From Longispora sp047121295 (GTDB lineage: Bacteria > Actinomycetota > Actinomycetes > Mycobacteriales > Micromonosporaceae), in the NCBI RefSeq assembly GCF_047121295.1, contig NZ_CP139447.1:7254001-7318000 (forward strand): DNA of 64,000 bases, written 5' to 3'. Shown here piece by piece: positions 26,006-36,479 of this stretch (position 1 is its first letter; every line of letters starts with the position of its first letter). The position numbers and the translations under genes were made by a program. Under the pieces are notes generated by a model that was given only the letters and a program-made list of their open reading frames with translations, had not been told where the DNA came from and did not search any database.

Positions 26006-26681
26006 ACCTGTGCAGGTTGAGCAGGCTCATCGCCTCGCTGCGCGACCGGGCGTCCGTCTTGAACCGCCCCCGCACCGCCGACGTCACGGTCCGCGACCCG
26101 GGCTTGCGGATCCCGCGCATCGCCATGCACAGGTGCTCGCACTCCACGACCACGATCACTCCGCGCGGCTCGAGCTGGCGCTCCAGGGTGTCCGCGATCT
26201 GCGCCGTCAGCCGCTCCTGCACCTGGGGCCGGCGCGCGTACGCCTCCACGAGCCGGGCCAGCTTGGACAGCCCGGTGATCCGGCCGTGCACACCGGGGAT
26301 GTACCCGACGTGCGCGACCCCGTGGAACGGCAGCAGGTGGTGCTCGCACATCGAGGCCACCTCGATGTCGCGGACCAGCACCATCTCGTCGTGGTTGGCG
26401 TCGAACGCCGTGGTCAGCGTCTGGGCCGGGTCGACCCGCAGCCCGGCGAACATCTCCGCGTACGCGTGCGCGACCCGGGACGGGGTCTTGCGCAGCCCGT
26501 CGCGGTCCGGGTCCTCCCCGATCGCGATCAGGATCTCCCGGACGGCGGCGGCGATCCGCGCGGTGTCCACCACGTCACCGACGGGCCGGCCGGCGATCCC
26601 GCCGTCCACGAGCCGGGCGGCGAGGTAGTCCAGCTGGTCGATGTCGGCGAACTCCGGCTCGGTCGAGCTCCCGGAGGCCAC
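26004..26681 (-). CDS. folE: GTP cyclohydrolase I
   Basis: The family motifs are clear: REILIAIGEDPDRDGLRKTP, VASMCEHHLLPFHGVAHVGYIP with zinc Cys and His, GLSKLARLVEAYARRPQVQERLT, and the second zinc Cys in VVVECEHLCMAMRGIRKPG. It opens GTP to dihydroneopterin triphosphate, the first folate step. GTG at 26681 gives 225 residues, a usual length. An alternative is CTG at 26795, which would overlap the ftsH stop as CTGA and add a disordered 38-residue N-terminus. It is normally followed by folP, but here an accessory block intervenes. Confidence 0.93.
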   Translation of the reverse strand: MASGSSTEPEFADIDQLDYLAARLVDGGIAGRPVGDVVDTARIAAAVREILIAIGEDPDRDGLRKTPSRVAHAYAEMFAGLRVDPAQTLTTAFDANHDEMVLVRDIEVASMCEHHLLPFHGVAHVGYIPGVHGRITGLSKLARLVEAYARRPQVQERLTAQIADTLERQLEPRGVIVVVECEHLCMAMRGIRKPGSRTVTSAVRGRFKTDARSRSEAMSLLNLHR

Positions 26682-26791
26682 GGCCCCGATGGCGGCGGCG
26701 TCCGGGCCCGGGACGCCGACTGCCGGCCCCGTGCCCCCGGCGGGTGCCGAGGGCTGGGAGCCGGCAGTCGAGCTGGACGCCTGGTCCCCGC

Positions 26792-28789
<1,998 letters not shown>

Positions 28790-28796
28790 GCTTATA

Positions 28797-28813
28797 CGAG
28801 CGCAGTGCGCTCG
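28797..28813. promoter_or_regulatory. 17-bp inverted repeat upstream of ftsH
   Basis: CGAGCGCA and TGCGCTCG flank a single G, eight bases upstream of the ftsH ATG. With TATAAG next to it and no Shine-Dalgarno, it may be an operator or a short 5'-end hairpin. Confidence 0.4.
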
Positions 28814-28931
28814 GACCTCCCGATCCTCGGACCAGCCATCCCCGCACCAGACACGAAGGTGCGCTCCCGGACCTCACTCCGGATATTTGACGGTACACCG
28901 TGCCAGCCAGCAACACGGAGTGGCTAGCCGG

Positions 28932-30317
28932 CTAGTGTGTGATCGCGGTCACTCTGACATTGTCGCTCAGGTCGGGATCCAGGGTCGGGGAAGCCACGCT
29001 CGCGGCGTTCGGCACCTTGTCGCCCACGGGGCGATCACCCTGCGGCCGGAGGGTCACGACCCGCTGGACGCTGGCCCCCGGGGGCAGGTCACCGAGGTCG
29101 CAGGTGAGCAGTTGACCGGCGAACTCGCAGCCAGGCATGGGTTCCGGGGATCCCAGGGCGGTGGGCACGGTGTCCCGGAGCAGGACGGCCGCCGCCGTGG
29201 AGGGCCCCTGGTTCGAGACCGTCAGGGTGTACCGCCACGCGTCCGCCACCGTCAGCTGATTCGTGATCTTCAGGTTCGCCGCTGGCGTAATCCGCAACGC
29301 CGGGGAACGCCCCGTGGCCGAGCGCGTCAGGCTGGGCAGAAAGTCCGGAGCGTACAAAACGGTCGCCGTGCTGCGCAGGGTGTCCCCACCGGCGCTGACC
29401 TCGGCCCGCAGCCGCAGGGTCGCCGTGGTGCTGGTCCCGGCGGCGAGCGTGCCGACCGGTACCCAGATCTGGCCGTTGATCCTCTCACCGGAGTTGTCGA
29501 GCACCGTGGTGTGTTCGGGGACGGAGGCGATCAACCAGATGTTCGTCGCGTTCACGACGGGGCTGGCCGAAACCGTGTAGGTGTAGACGACCCGCGCGCC
29601 CGGGACGACCGGGTCGCCGGCGAGCGGGAGCCGGTCCGCGTCGACCGTGACGGCGACGGAGACCTGGGGCAGCGCGACGGCCACGGCCGCGTACAGCGCG
29701 CCCACCCAGCCGGAGCCGGCGACGGTCAGCCGGTCGCCGCCGGTCACGTCGAGCGGGTCGCCCGGGGTCACCGGTCGGCCGTTGACGGTGCCGGCGACGT
29801 CCCCGTAGCCGTCGGGGTAGCCGATCCAGCCGACCTGGGCCCGGCCGGCGCGCAGCGGCAGCTCGGCGGACGGGGCGAGCCCGTCGGCCAGGGTCACGGC
29901 GCGCAGCGGTTCGCCGGGGGCGACGTAGACGACGAGGAGGGTCCACTGGGCGGCGGCCACCCGGTAGATGCCCGGGCCGGCCTGGCGGACGAGGGCCGTG
30001 AGGTCGGCCGTGCCCTGGAAGCCGCCGGGGTAGTCGGCCAGCTCGCCGGCGACGGAGGTGTCGGGCCCACCCGGGGCGCCCACGCCGATCTGGGCGGAGC
30101 CGCCGGACTCGCGGGGCGACCACCAGTACAGCCGGGCGTAGCGGACCGTCGCGCCCGTCGACAGTGCGAGGGGCCGCGCGGCCGAGGCGGTGGCCAGGCC
30201 GCCCTCGACGGTGGTGGAGTACCGGAGCGCGACAGCACCCACCGGCTCCGCCGACGCCGGGGCGGCGCCACACGACAGCAGAAGTAGACAGAATACGAAA
30301 GAGCACGTTTTCAGCAT
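28932..30317 (-). CDS. Secreted DUF11/DUF3344-type lipoprotein
   Basis: The 461-residue protein starts MLKTCSFVFCLLLLSCGAAPASA; LLSC fits a lipobox, so a lipid-anchored protein is likely, though a plain signal peptide is possible. The first domain (VRYARLYWWSPRESGGSAQIGVGAPGG, then FQGTADLTALVRQAGPGIYRVA) resembles the DUF3344 adhesin-like repeat. The second half has two DUF11-like beta domains (VVYTYTVSASPVVNATNIWLIASVPEHTTVLDN and WRYTLTVSNQGPSTAAAVLLRDTVP). It sits between hpt and ftsH, a place where other Actinobacteria also carry insertions. A surface role is inference. Confidence 0.72.
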   Translation of the reverse strand: MLKTCSFVFCLLLLSCGAAPASAEPVGAVALRYSTTVEGGLATASAARPLALSTGATVRYARLYWWSPRESGGSAQIGVGAPGGPDTSVAGELADYPGGFQGTADLTALVRQAGPGIYRVAAAQWTLLVVYVAPGEPLRAVTLADGLAPSAELPLRAGRAQVGWIGYPDGYGDVAGTVNGRPVTPGDPLDVTGGDRLTVAGSGWVGALYAAVAVALPQVSVAVTVDADRLPLAGDPVVPGARVVYTYTVSASPVVNATNIWLIASVPEHTTVLDNSGERINGQIWVPVGTLAAGTSTTATLRLRAEVSAGGDTLRSTATVLYAPDFLPSLTRSATGRSPALRITPAANLKITNQLTVADAWRYTLTVSNQGPSTAAAVLLRDTVPTALGSPEPMPGCEFAGQLLTCDLGDLPPGASVQRVVTLRPQGDRPVGDKVPNAASVASPTLDPDLSDNVRVTAITH

Positions 30318-30357
30318 GCCTACCCCCCAGCTTGAGGTAGGTCATACATTAGGGGAT

Positions 30358-30909
30358 CTAGCGGGAATAAACCTCAGGTTTGAGAACCCCGACAAACGGG
30401 AGCTCCCGGTACCGCTCGGCGTAGTCCAGCCCGTAGCCGACGACGAACTCGTTCGGGATGTCGAAGCCGACGTACTTCACCGGCACGTCCACCTTCACGG
30501 CGTCGGGCTTGCGGAGGAACGCCACCACCTCGATGGACGCCGCGCCCCGGCTGGCCAGGTAGCGCAGCAGCCACGACAGGGTCAGCCCCGAGTCGACGAT
30601 GTCCTCGCACACGATCACGTGCTTGTCCGCGATGTCGCGGTCGAGGTCCTTGAGGATCCGGACCACCCCGGAGGAGGTGGCGGCCTGGCCGTAGGAGGAG
30701 ACGGCCATGAACTCCAGTTCGGTCGGGAGCGGGAACGCGCGGGCGAAGTCGGCCATGAACATGACCGCCCCCTTCAGCACGCCGACGAGAAGCACGCCGT
30801 CCCGGTCCGCGTAGTCGGCAGCGACCTGCTCGGCCAGCTCCTTAGTGCGCTCTTTGATCTGTTCTTCGGAGACGATGATGCGTTCGATATCGTCGGCGTA
30901 CCAGCCCAT
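30358..30909 (-). CDS. hpt: Hypoxanthine phosphoribosyltransferase
   Basis: The 183-residue protein has GVLLVGVLKGAVMFMADFAR, the PRPP loop VIVCEDIVDSGLTLSWL, and VGFDIPNEFVVGYGLDYAERYRELPFVGVL. All three are diagnostic of bacterial Hpt. It salvages hypoxanthine and guanine to nucleotides with PRPP. It follows tilS by 27 bases on the same strand, the order seen in Bacillus and Mycobacterium. ATG at 30909 begins MGWYADDIERIIVSEEQI, the usual N-terminus. Confidence 0.97.
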   Translation of the reverse strand: MGWYADDIERIIVSEEQIKERTKELAEQVAADYADRDGVLLVGVLKGAVMFMADFARAFPLPTELEFMAVSSYGQAATSSGVVRILKDLDRDIADKHVIVCEDIVDSGLTLSWLLRYLASRGAASIEVVAFLRKPDAVKVDVPVKYVGFDIPNEFVVGYGLDYAERYRELPFVGVLKPEVYSR

Positions 30910-30936
30910 GGGGCCTAGCCTGCCGGATGACCGGGG

Positions 30937-31875
30937 TCACTCCCCCACCGGGGGTGCCACGATCCTGCCGGCCCGCCGCAGCACCGGCAGTCCACCCGGC
31001 AGTTGGGTCGGCCCCTGGCCCTTCCATGCCGTGACCAGGGCGTCCAGCGCGTCGAGGTGCCCCTTGGTCAGCGCGCCGCCCGGCACGCCCAGCGACAGCG
31101 CCCAGCGGCGGAGCACCCGGCTGCGCAGCGCCGGGCCGAGCGCGGCCAGCTCGGCGACGTCGAGCGACGGCCCGAGCGGGAAGCGGCCCGCCTGCGCGTC
31201 CAGCTCCGCGCAGTCGGCGGCCACCAGCACCGCCGTGTTCGCCAGGTTGGCCACGACCTTCTCGCCGAGGGTGTCGACGAGCTCGCGGACCCGGGACCGG
31301 GCGTACCGGGAATCGGTGTTGTGCGGGTCCTCCCACGGCGCCAGGTCCAGCCCCGCGCAGCCGGCCCGCACCACCGAGCGGGGCAGGTCGAGGAGCGGGC
31401 GGACGTACACCCCGCGCCGGGCGGGCATGCCGGAGATGCCGCGCGGGCCGGAGCCCCGGGCCAGGGCGAGCAGCACGGTCTCGGCCTGGTCGTCGCGGGT
31501 GTGGCCGAGGAGCACGGCGGTCGCCCCGGAGCCGGCGGCGACCCGGGCCAGCGCCTCGTACCGGGCCGTGCGGGCGGCGTCCTCGGGGCCGGCCCCGGGG
31601 CGGACCGTGACGGTCTCGACCCGGACCTCGTCGAACAGCGGCGCGGCCCACGCGGCCAGGGACGCGGCCCGGGAGCCGGAGCCCTCCTGGAGCTGGTGGT
31701 CGACCGTGACCAGGCCGATCCGGTGCCCGGCGCGCGGCCCGACGAAGGCGAGCGCCCCGGCCAGGGCCAGCGAGTCGGCCCCGCCGGAGCAGGCGACCCA
31801 GACCAGCCCGTCGGCGGGGAGCGCGCGTCGCACCGCCACTCGGACGGCCGCCACGGCCGGCGGCGGACCGGTCAC
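30937..31875 (-). CDS. tilS: tRNA(Ile)-lysidine synthetase
   Basis: The 312-residue protein carries the PP-loop VACSGGADSLALAGAL and the TilS markers VTVDHQLQEGS, LLGHTRDDQAETVLLALARGSGPRGISGM, VYVRPLLDLPRSVVR and WEDPHNTDSRYARSRVR. It attaches lysine to C34 of the AUA-reading tRNA-Ile. It is short compared with E. coli TilS, as is usual in Actinobacteria, which lack most of the C-terminal domain. GTG at 31875 overlaps the upstream protease stop (GTGA). Confidence 0.96.
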   Translation of the reverse strand: MTGPPPAVAAVRVAVRRALPADGLVWVACSGGADSLALAGALAFVGPRAGHRIGLVTVDHQLQEGSGSRAASLAAWAAPLFDEVRVETVTVRPGAGPEDAARTARYEALARVAAGSGATAVLLGHTRDDQAETVLLALARGSGPRGISGMPARRGVYVRPLLDLPRSVVRAGCAGLDLAPWEDPHNTDSRYARSRVRELVDTLGEKVVANLANTAVLVAADCAELDAQAGRFPLGPSLDVAELAALGPALRSRVLRRWALSLGVPGGALTKGHLDALDALVTAWKGQGPTQLPGGLPVLRRAGRIVAPPVGE

Positions 31876-32891
31876 GAGACCCGGGCGACCCACGCCGCCG
31901 GGTCGGCCAGTTCCTCGACCCGGGGCAGCGTTTCCGACGAGGTGAACACCTTGTTGAAGCCGGCCATGCCGACCTGCCCGACGACGGCGGCCACGAACTG
32001 CCGGCCCTCCTCGTACTGCCGCATCTTCACGTCCACGCCCAGCAGCCGGCGGATGAACTTCTCCATCGGGTTCCCCCCGGCGCGGCGCTGGGTGAACTTC
32101 GCGCGAATGTTCTCCACACTGGGCACCACCTGCGGGCCGACACCGTCCATCACGAACTCGGCGTGCCCCTCCAGCAGGGTCATCAGCGCGGTCAGCCGGG
32201 CGACGACCACCTTCTGCGCCGGGCTCTGCATGACGTCGAGGAGGCTGGCCTTCTCGTCCGACAGCGCCTGGAACGCCCGGCGGGCCCGCTCGGTGAACGC
32301 CTCGCCGTCGAGCTTGGAGGCGTCGGCGTAGGCGTGGATCTCGGCGAGGAAGTGCTCCCGCAGCCACGGCACGGCCGTGAACTGGGTCCGGTGCGTCACC
32401 TCGTGCAGGCACACCCACAGCCGGAAGTCGCGCGGGTCCACGTCCAGCTTCTGCTGCACCTCGGTGATGTTCGGCGCGATGAGGAGCAGCTCGCCGGGGG
32501 CGCCCGAGAACACCTCGTACTGCCCGAGGACCTTTGTCGACAGGTACGCCAGCACCGTGCCGGCCTGCGCGCCCGTCACCTTCGCGCCGATCACGCCGGT
32601 CAGGAAGCCGGGCTGCTGGTCGGTGAGCCGGGGCGCGAGGCTGCCGAACAGGTTCTTCAGGCCCTCGATGTTCACCGCCGCCCAGTCGGCCCGGTCCACG
32701 ACCCGCACCGGCGGGAGGTCCACGGCCGGGTGCAGCCCGGTGTAGTCCGCGACGTGCGCCGCCGCGTCGTCGGTCAGCCTGCGCAGCTCGGAGACCGTCT
32801 CCGCCGCCACCGCGTACGTCACCTTGGGCCCGGAACCGCCGAGTGTCGCGGCGGTCGAGGCGGCCAGCTCCCAGTCCACGAACTGCGTCAT
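31872..32891 (-). CDS. Zincin_2 family zinc metalloprotease-like protein
   Basis: The 339-residue protein has the HExxH motif in VCLHEVTHRTQF, a preceding GELLLIAPNITEVQQ and a later TLLEGHAEFVMDGVG supplying the third zinc ligand Glu. This is the DUF2342/Zincin_2 family (Rv3626c type), long annotated with F420 biosynthesis by mistake or association. It lies upstream of tilS and downstream of dacB, as in M. tuberculosis. The substrate is unknown. It is probably soluble, as there is no signal peptide. Confidence 0.88.
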   Translation of the reverse strand: MTQFVDWELAASTAATLGGSGPKVTYAVAAETVSELRRLTDDAAAHVADYTGLHPAVDLPPVRVVDRADWAAVNIEGLKNLFGSLAPRLTDQQPGFLTGVIGAKVTGAQAGTVLAYLSTKVLGQYEVFSGAPGELLLIAPNITEVQQKLDVDPRDFRLWVCLHEVTHRTQFTAVPWLREHFLAEIHAYADASKLDGEAFTERARRAFQALSDEKASLLDVMQSPAQKVVVARLTALMTLLEGHAEFVMDGVGPQVVPSVENIRAKFTQRRAGGNPMEKFIRRLLGVDVKMRQYEEGRQFVAAVVGQVGMAGFNKVFTSSETLPRVEELADPAAWVARVS

Positions 32892-32895
32892 GGAA

Positions 32896-33423
32896 CTAAC
32901 GTAGCTCCTCCCAGCGGATCAGGGCCCGGACGCCGAGTTCGGGATATTCCTCGTACGCGGTCACGGCGGCCACCCCCAGCCAGGTCGCGCCGGCCCCCTC
33001 GACGAGCGCCCGGGCCGCGCGGGCCTGGGTGCCCGTCTCGACCAGGTCGTCGACGAGGAGCACCCGGTCGGCCGGGGTCAGGGCCTCGGGGTCGAGGGCG
33101 AGCACCTCGTACTCGCTGATCGGGGCGGTGTTCAGCGCGGACACCACCTCGGCCGGGGCCTTGCGGAGCGCCAGGAAGCCGAGGCCGAGGTGGGCGGCGA
33201 CCAGCGGGCCGAGCATGTACCCGGAGGACTGGTTGCCGGCGATGACCGTGGGCCGGGGCCCGTCGGCGTGCAGGGCGGCCAGGGCCGGGCCGAGGTCGGC
33301 CAGGATCTCGGGAGCCCGCCACCAGGCGCGCAGGTGCAGGAAGCCGTCGCCGACGAAGACGGCCCGGTCCCTCAGTACCCGTCGAATCGCGGCCAGGCCC
33401 GGCACCGCCCCGACGTCGGTCAC
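32896..33423 (-). CDS. Phosphoribosyltransferase (adenine-type)
   Basis: The 175-residue protein has the PRPP-binding loop RVLLVDDLVETGTQARAA near residue 121 and a VIAGNQSSGYMLGPLVAAHLGLGFLALRK segment like adenine or xanthine phosphoribosyltransferases. The start overlaps the dacB stop (ATGA) and the stop is four bases before the Zincin_2 gene. A purine salvage role with hpt is plausible. The base specificity cannot be read from the sequence alone. Confidence 0.8.
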   Translation of the reverse strand: MTDVGAVPGLAAIRRVLRDRAVFVGDGFLHLRAWWRAPEILADLGPALAALHADGPRPTVIAGNQSSGYMLGPLVAAHLGLGFLALRKAPAEVVSALNTAPISEYEVLALDPEALTPADRVLLVDDLVETGTQARAARALVEGAGATWLGVAAVTAYEEYPELGVRALIRWEELR

Positions 33424-34916
33424 AGCTTCGCCAGCTGGCCGGCCGCCTTGTCGATCGCCGGCCGCGCGCTGTCCAGGCCCGGCGAGGCGTCACAGATCAC
33501 CACGAACACCAGGGCCCGGCCGCCCTTGGTGGTGACCACCCCGGCGAGGGCGTCCACCCCGGTCAGGGTGCCGGTCTTGGCCCGCACGGCCCCGGCCCCG
33601 TCGGCGGTCGGCGGGTAGCGGTCGTCGAGCCCGCCGGTGTAGCCCGCGACGGGCACCCCGGTGAACAGGTAGCGCAGCTCGGGGTGGTCGGGCTTGGCCG
33701 CCCGGACGTACAGGCTGGCCAGGTACCCGGCCGTGACCTGGTCCTTCGCCGACATCCCCGAGCCGTCGAGCTGGCCGGTCGGCGGGGTGAGCCCGAGCCC
33801 GCCGATCGCCTCCTGGATGCCCGTCATGGCGCCCTCGAACGACGCCGGCTTGCCCCTGCCGAGCGCCGCCTGCCGGGCGAGCGCCTCGGCGAGCACGTTG
33901 TCGCTGCGCACCAGCGCGATCTCCACGAGCCGGCCGATGGTCGGGGACAGCACCTTGCCGTACTCCTGCGCGCCCGCCGCCGCCTTGCCGGGCGCCACGG
34001 CCGTCGCGGGCACGCCGAGGAGCTTGGCGAAGGCCGTGCCCGCCGACATCGCCGGGTCGGGCTGCCGGGGCCCGCCCTCGTAGAGGAGCTTGGGGTCGAC
34101 CCGGCCGCCGTCCGTGGCGAGCGCGACGACCTTGTTGACGAACCCGCCGACGTCGTGCGGGTCCCAGCCGGGCGCGGTCGGCGAGCCGGGGAACAGGGAG
34201 GCGTCCACCGTCACCTTCGTCGGGGCCTGCCCGGCCAGGGCGGTCTTCACCTGGTTGGCGAGGTCGGAGAGCTTGCCGGCGCCCGGGTAGGCCCCGGTCC
34301 CGTCCACGGACAGGGTCACGTCGCCGCCGCCGACGATGACGACCTCGCCGGGCTGGGCGCCCGCGACGGCCTTCGTCTCGATCCGGTACTCCGACCCCCG
34401 GGCCACGAGCGCCGCGGCGGCCGTGGACAGCTTGATCGTCGAGGCCGGGGTGGCGGGGGTGTCGCCGCCCTTGTCGTAGAGCTTCTCGCCGGTCGCCAGG
34501 TCGAGCACGACGGACGTGACCTTGGGGCCGAGCCGGGGGTCGGCGAGCGCCGGCCCGAGGGCCTTGGCCACGGCGTCGGCGGACACCGGCTGCCCGCCCT
34601 GGGCGCCGGACTCCAGCACCGGCACGGGCGGCTTCTCGTCGGCGATCCCGGGCATGAACGCGACGGTGGGCTTGGACGTCCAGGGCCGGAGTGCGGCGGC
34701 CGTCCCGCCGCCAGCGCTTAACAGGAGAACTGTCGCAAATGCGGCAATCCATTTCCCTTTGCCCGATTTTTGTTCCACTGTGGGCGGGTTTGTCGGCAGC
34801 ACGGCCGCGACGGACTGTGATGAGCCGTACACTGTCCCCGTCGAGGGGCGTGCATCGTAGCGTCCCCCCGTCACGGGCGGCTCCGAGCCCGCCGCTTGTG
34901 TGCTATGCCTCCCCAT
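33420..34916 (-). CDS. dacB: D-alanyl-D-alanine carboxypeptidase/endopeptidase (PBP4 family)
   Basis: The 498-residue protein has a hydrophilic N-terminus, one membrane helix (WIAAFATVLLLSAGGGTAAAL, about residues 56-76) and an S13 peptidase domain. The three penicillin-binding motifs are present: SxxK as STIK at 159-162, SDN in VRSDNVLAEALARQ, and KTG in RAKTGTLTGVDA. It trims cell-wall cross-link peptides outside the membrane. It diverges from ppa across an 80-base promoter region, the same arrangement as in M. tuberculosis. Confidence 0.95.
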   Translation of the reverse strand: MGRHSTQAAGSEPPVTGGRYDARPSTGTVYGSSQSVAAVLPTNPPTVEQKSGKGKWIAAFATVLLLSAGGGTAAALRPWTSKPTVAFMPGIADEKPPVPVLESGAQGGQPVSADAVAKALGPALADPRLGPKVTSVVLDLATGEKLYDKGGDTPATPASTIKLSTAAAALVARGSEYRIETKAVAGAQPGEVVIVGGGDVTLSVDGTGAYPGAGKLSDLANQVKTALAGQAPTKVTVDASLFPGSPTAPGWDPHDVGGFVNKVVALATDGGRVDPKLLYEGGPRQPDPAMSAGTAFAKLLGVPATAVAPGKAAAGAQEYGKVLSPTIGRLVEIALVRSDNVLAEALARQAALGRGKPASFEGAMTGIQEAIGGLGLTPPTGQLDGSGMSAKDQVTAGYLASLYVRAAKPDHPELRYLFTGVPVAGYTGGLDDRYPPTADGAGAVRAKTGTLTGVDALAGVVTTKGGRALVFVVICDASPGLDSARPAIDKAAGQLAKL

Positions 34917-34995
34917 GAGCCCCCACTTTCTGCCTACGCCCAGCCTTACATGAGACTAGATTGGATAATCAGCGATGCGCGACAAGGGAGATGGC

Positions 34996-35526
34996 GTGGA
35001 GTTCGAGGTAACGATCGAAATCCCCAAGGGTCACCGGAACAAGTACGAAGTTGACCACGCCACCGGTCGCATCCGCCTCGACCGTACCCTGTTCACATCC
35101 ACCCAGTACCCGGCCGACTACGGCTTCATCGAGGGTACGTTGGGTGAGGACGGCGACCCGCTGGACGCGCTGGTGCTGCTGCCCGAACCGACCTTCCCCG
35201 GCTGCCTGATCCGCTGCCGTGCGATCGGCATGTTCCGCATGACCGACGAGAAGGGCGGCGACGACAAGGTCCTGTGCGTGCCGGCCAACGACCCGCGCCA
35301 GGAGCACCTCCGCGACATCAACCACCTGCCGGTCTTCGACAAGCTCGAGATCCAGCACTTCTTCGAGGTCTACAAGGACCTCGAGCCCGGCAAGAGCGTC
35401 GAGGGCGCCAGCTGGGTCGGTCGCGTCGAGGCCGAGGCCGAGGTCGAGGCGTCCCGCAAGCGGCTCGCCGACTCCGGCGGCCACGAGGTCCCGGTCGCCC
35501 CGAACGCGACCCCGCTCGACCACTAG
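34996..35526 (+). CDS. ppa: Inorganic pyrophosphatase
   Basis: The 176-residue protein begins VEFEVTIEIPKGHRNKYEVDH and has the family motif DGDPLDALVLL with metal-binding Asp residues, then GMFRMTDEKGGDDKVLCVP and HFFEVYKDLEPGK. It hydrolyses pyrophosphate in the cytoplasm. GTG at 34996 is chosen because AAGGGAG stands just before it and mycobacterial Ppa starts at the same residue; an in-frame ATG at 34975 would add seven residues. A GATAAT-like box at about 34965 may be part of the promoter. Confidence 0.96.
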   Translation: MEFEVTIEIPKGHRNKYEVDHATGRIRLDRTLFTSTQYPADYGFIEGTLGEDGDPLDALVLLPEPTFPGCLIRCRAIGMFRMTDEKGGDDKVLCVPANDPRQEHLRDINHLPVFDKLEIQHFFEVYKDLEPGKSVEGASWVGRVEAEAEVEASRKRLADSGGHEVPVAPNATPLDH

Positions 35527-35537
35527 GCACACCGGCG

Positions 35538-35571
35538 AACGGCCCGTCTCGGATACTTGAGGCGGGCCGTT
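35538..35571 (+). terminator. Hairpin after ppa
   Basis: AACGGCCCG (35538-35546) pairs with CGGGCCGTT (35563-35571) with a 16-base loop, 11 bases after the ppa stop and 12 bases before the next ATG. There is no T-run, so termination may be partial. Confidence 0.6.
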
Positions 35572-35583
35572 ACCCTTGCCGCC

Positions 35584-36390
35584 ATGACTACCCCAACCCC
35601 TCCCGGCTGGTACTCAGACCCGTCCGGCACGGCTGCCCAGCGTTGGTGGGACGGCCAGAAGTGGACCGAGCACACCCAGGGCGCGAAGCCCCTGGACTGG
35701 GAGTTGTCGGTCGACGGGGCCCACAACCCGGCCCGGATCGCGCAGCAGGTCCAGCAGGGCGCCGGCGTCGTGCCCACCCAGCGGGGCGGCGGCTCGCTGT
35801 TCACCGAGCCCGTGCTCGTCGTCAACCAGAAGACGAAGCTGATCGAGGTCAACAACGAGTACTCGGTGTTCGACCAGCAGGGCCGCCAGCTCGGCACCGT
35901 GGTCCAGGTCGGGCAGAGCACCCTGAAGAAGGTCGTCCGCTTCCTCGGCAGCTACGACCAGTTCTTCACCCACAAGCTCGAGGTCCGCGACAACGCCGGC
36001 CAGGTCCAGCTCCTGCTCACCCGCCCGGCCAAGGTCATGAAGTCCCGGGTCATCGTGCAGCGCGGCGACGGCCAGCAGATCGGCGAGATCGTCCAGCAGA
36101 ACATGATCGGCAAGATCCGGTTCGCCCTGATGTACAACGGGCAGCAGATCGGCGAGATCCGCGCGGAGAACTGGCGCGCGTGGAACTTCTCGATCGTCGA
36201 CCACACCGGCCAGGAGATCGCCCGGATCACCAAGACGTGGGAGGGCCTGCTACGCACGGCGTTCACCACCGCCGACAACTACGTCGTGCAGATCCACCGC
36301 CCGCTGCAGGACCCGCTGCTCAGCATGGTCGTCGCCTCGGCCCTGACCGTGGACACCGCCCTGAAGCAGGACGAGCGGGGCCTGGGCTAA
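35584..36390 (+). CDS. DUF2510 plus phospholipid-scramblase/LURP-like protein
   Basis: The 268-residue protein opens with a DUF2510 motif (PPGWYSDPSGTAAQRWWDGQKWTEHTQ). A beta-barrel domain of the scramblase/LURP-one type follows (FTEPVLVVNQKTKLIEVNNEYSVFDQQGRQLGTVVQ, ending VVQIHRPLQDPLLSMVVASALTVDTALKQD). Bacterial members are often annotated as scramblase-related, but membrane activity has rarely been tested. It is separated from ppa by a hairpin and probably has its own promoter or is read through. Confidence 0.82.
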   Translation: MTTPTPPGWYSDPSGTAAQRWWDGQKWTEHTQGAKPLDWELSVDGAHNPARIAQQVQQGAGVVPTQRGGGSLFTEPVLVVNQKTKLIEVNNEYSVFDQQGRQLGTVVQVGQSTLKKVVRFLGSYDQFFTHKLEVRDNAGQVQLLLTRPAKVMKSRVIVQRGDGQQIGEIVQQNMIGKIRFALMYNGQQIGEIRAENWRAWNFSIVDHTGQEIARITKTWEGLLRTAFTTADNYVVQIHRPLQDPLLSMVVASALTVDTALKQDERGLG

Positions 36391-36441
36391 ACCCCTTTTT
36401 TCCGGGTACGCCGCGTCCCCGACCCGGCGCGCGTCGCTCAC

Positions 36442-36468
36442 GGGGGCCCGCCGACAACGCGGGCTCCC
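36442..36468. terminator. Hairpin between convergent genes
   Basis: GGGGGCCCGC and GCGGGCTCCC form a 10-bp stem with one G-T pair and a 7-base loop, between the stops at 36390 and 36480. A run of six T at 36395-36400 lies upstream, just after the scramblase-like gene. Confidence 0.6.
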
Positions 36469-36479
36469 GCCCGGGCGGG

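Noticed and set aside
36395..36400. T-run as intrinsic terminator of the scramblase-like gene
   Set aside because: It directly follows the stop without a preceding hairpin; the stem at 36442-36468 is a better candidate.
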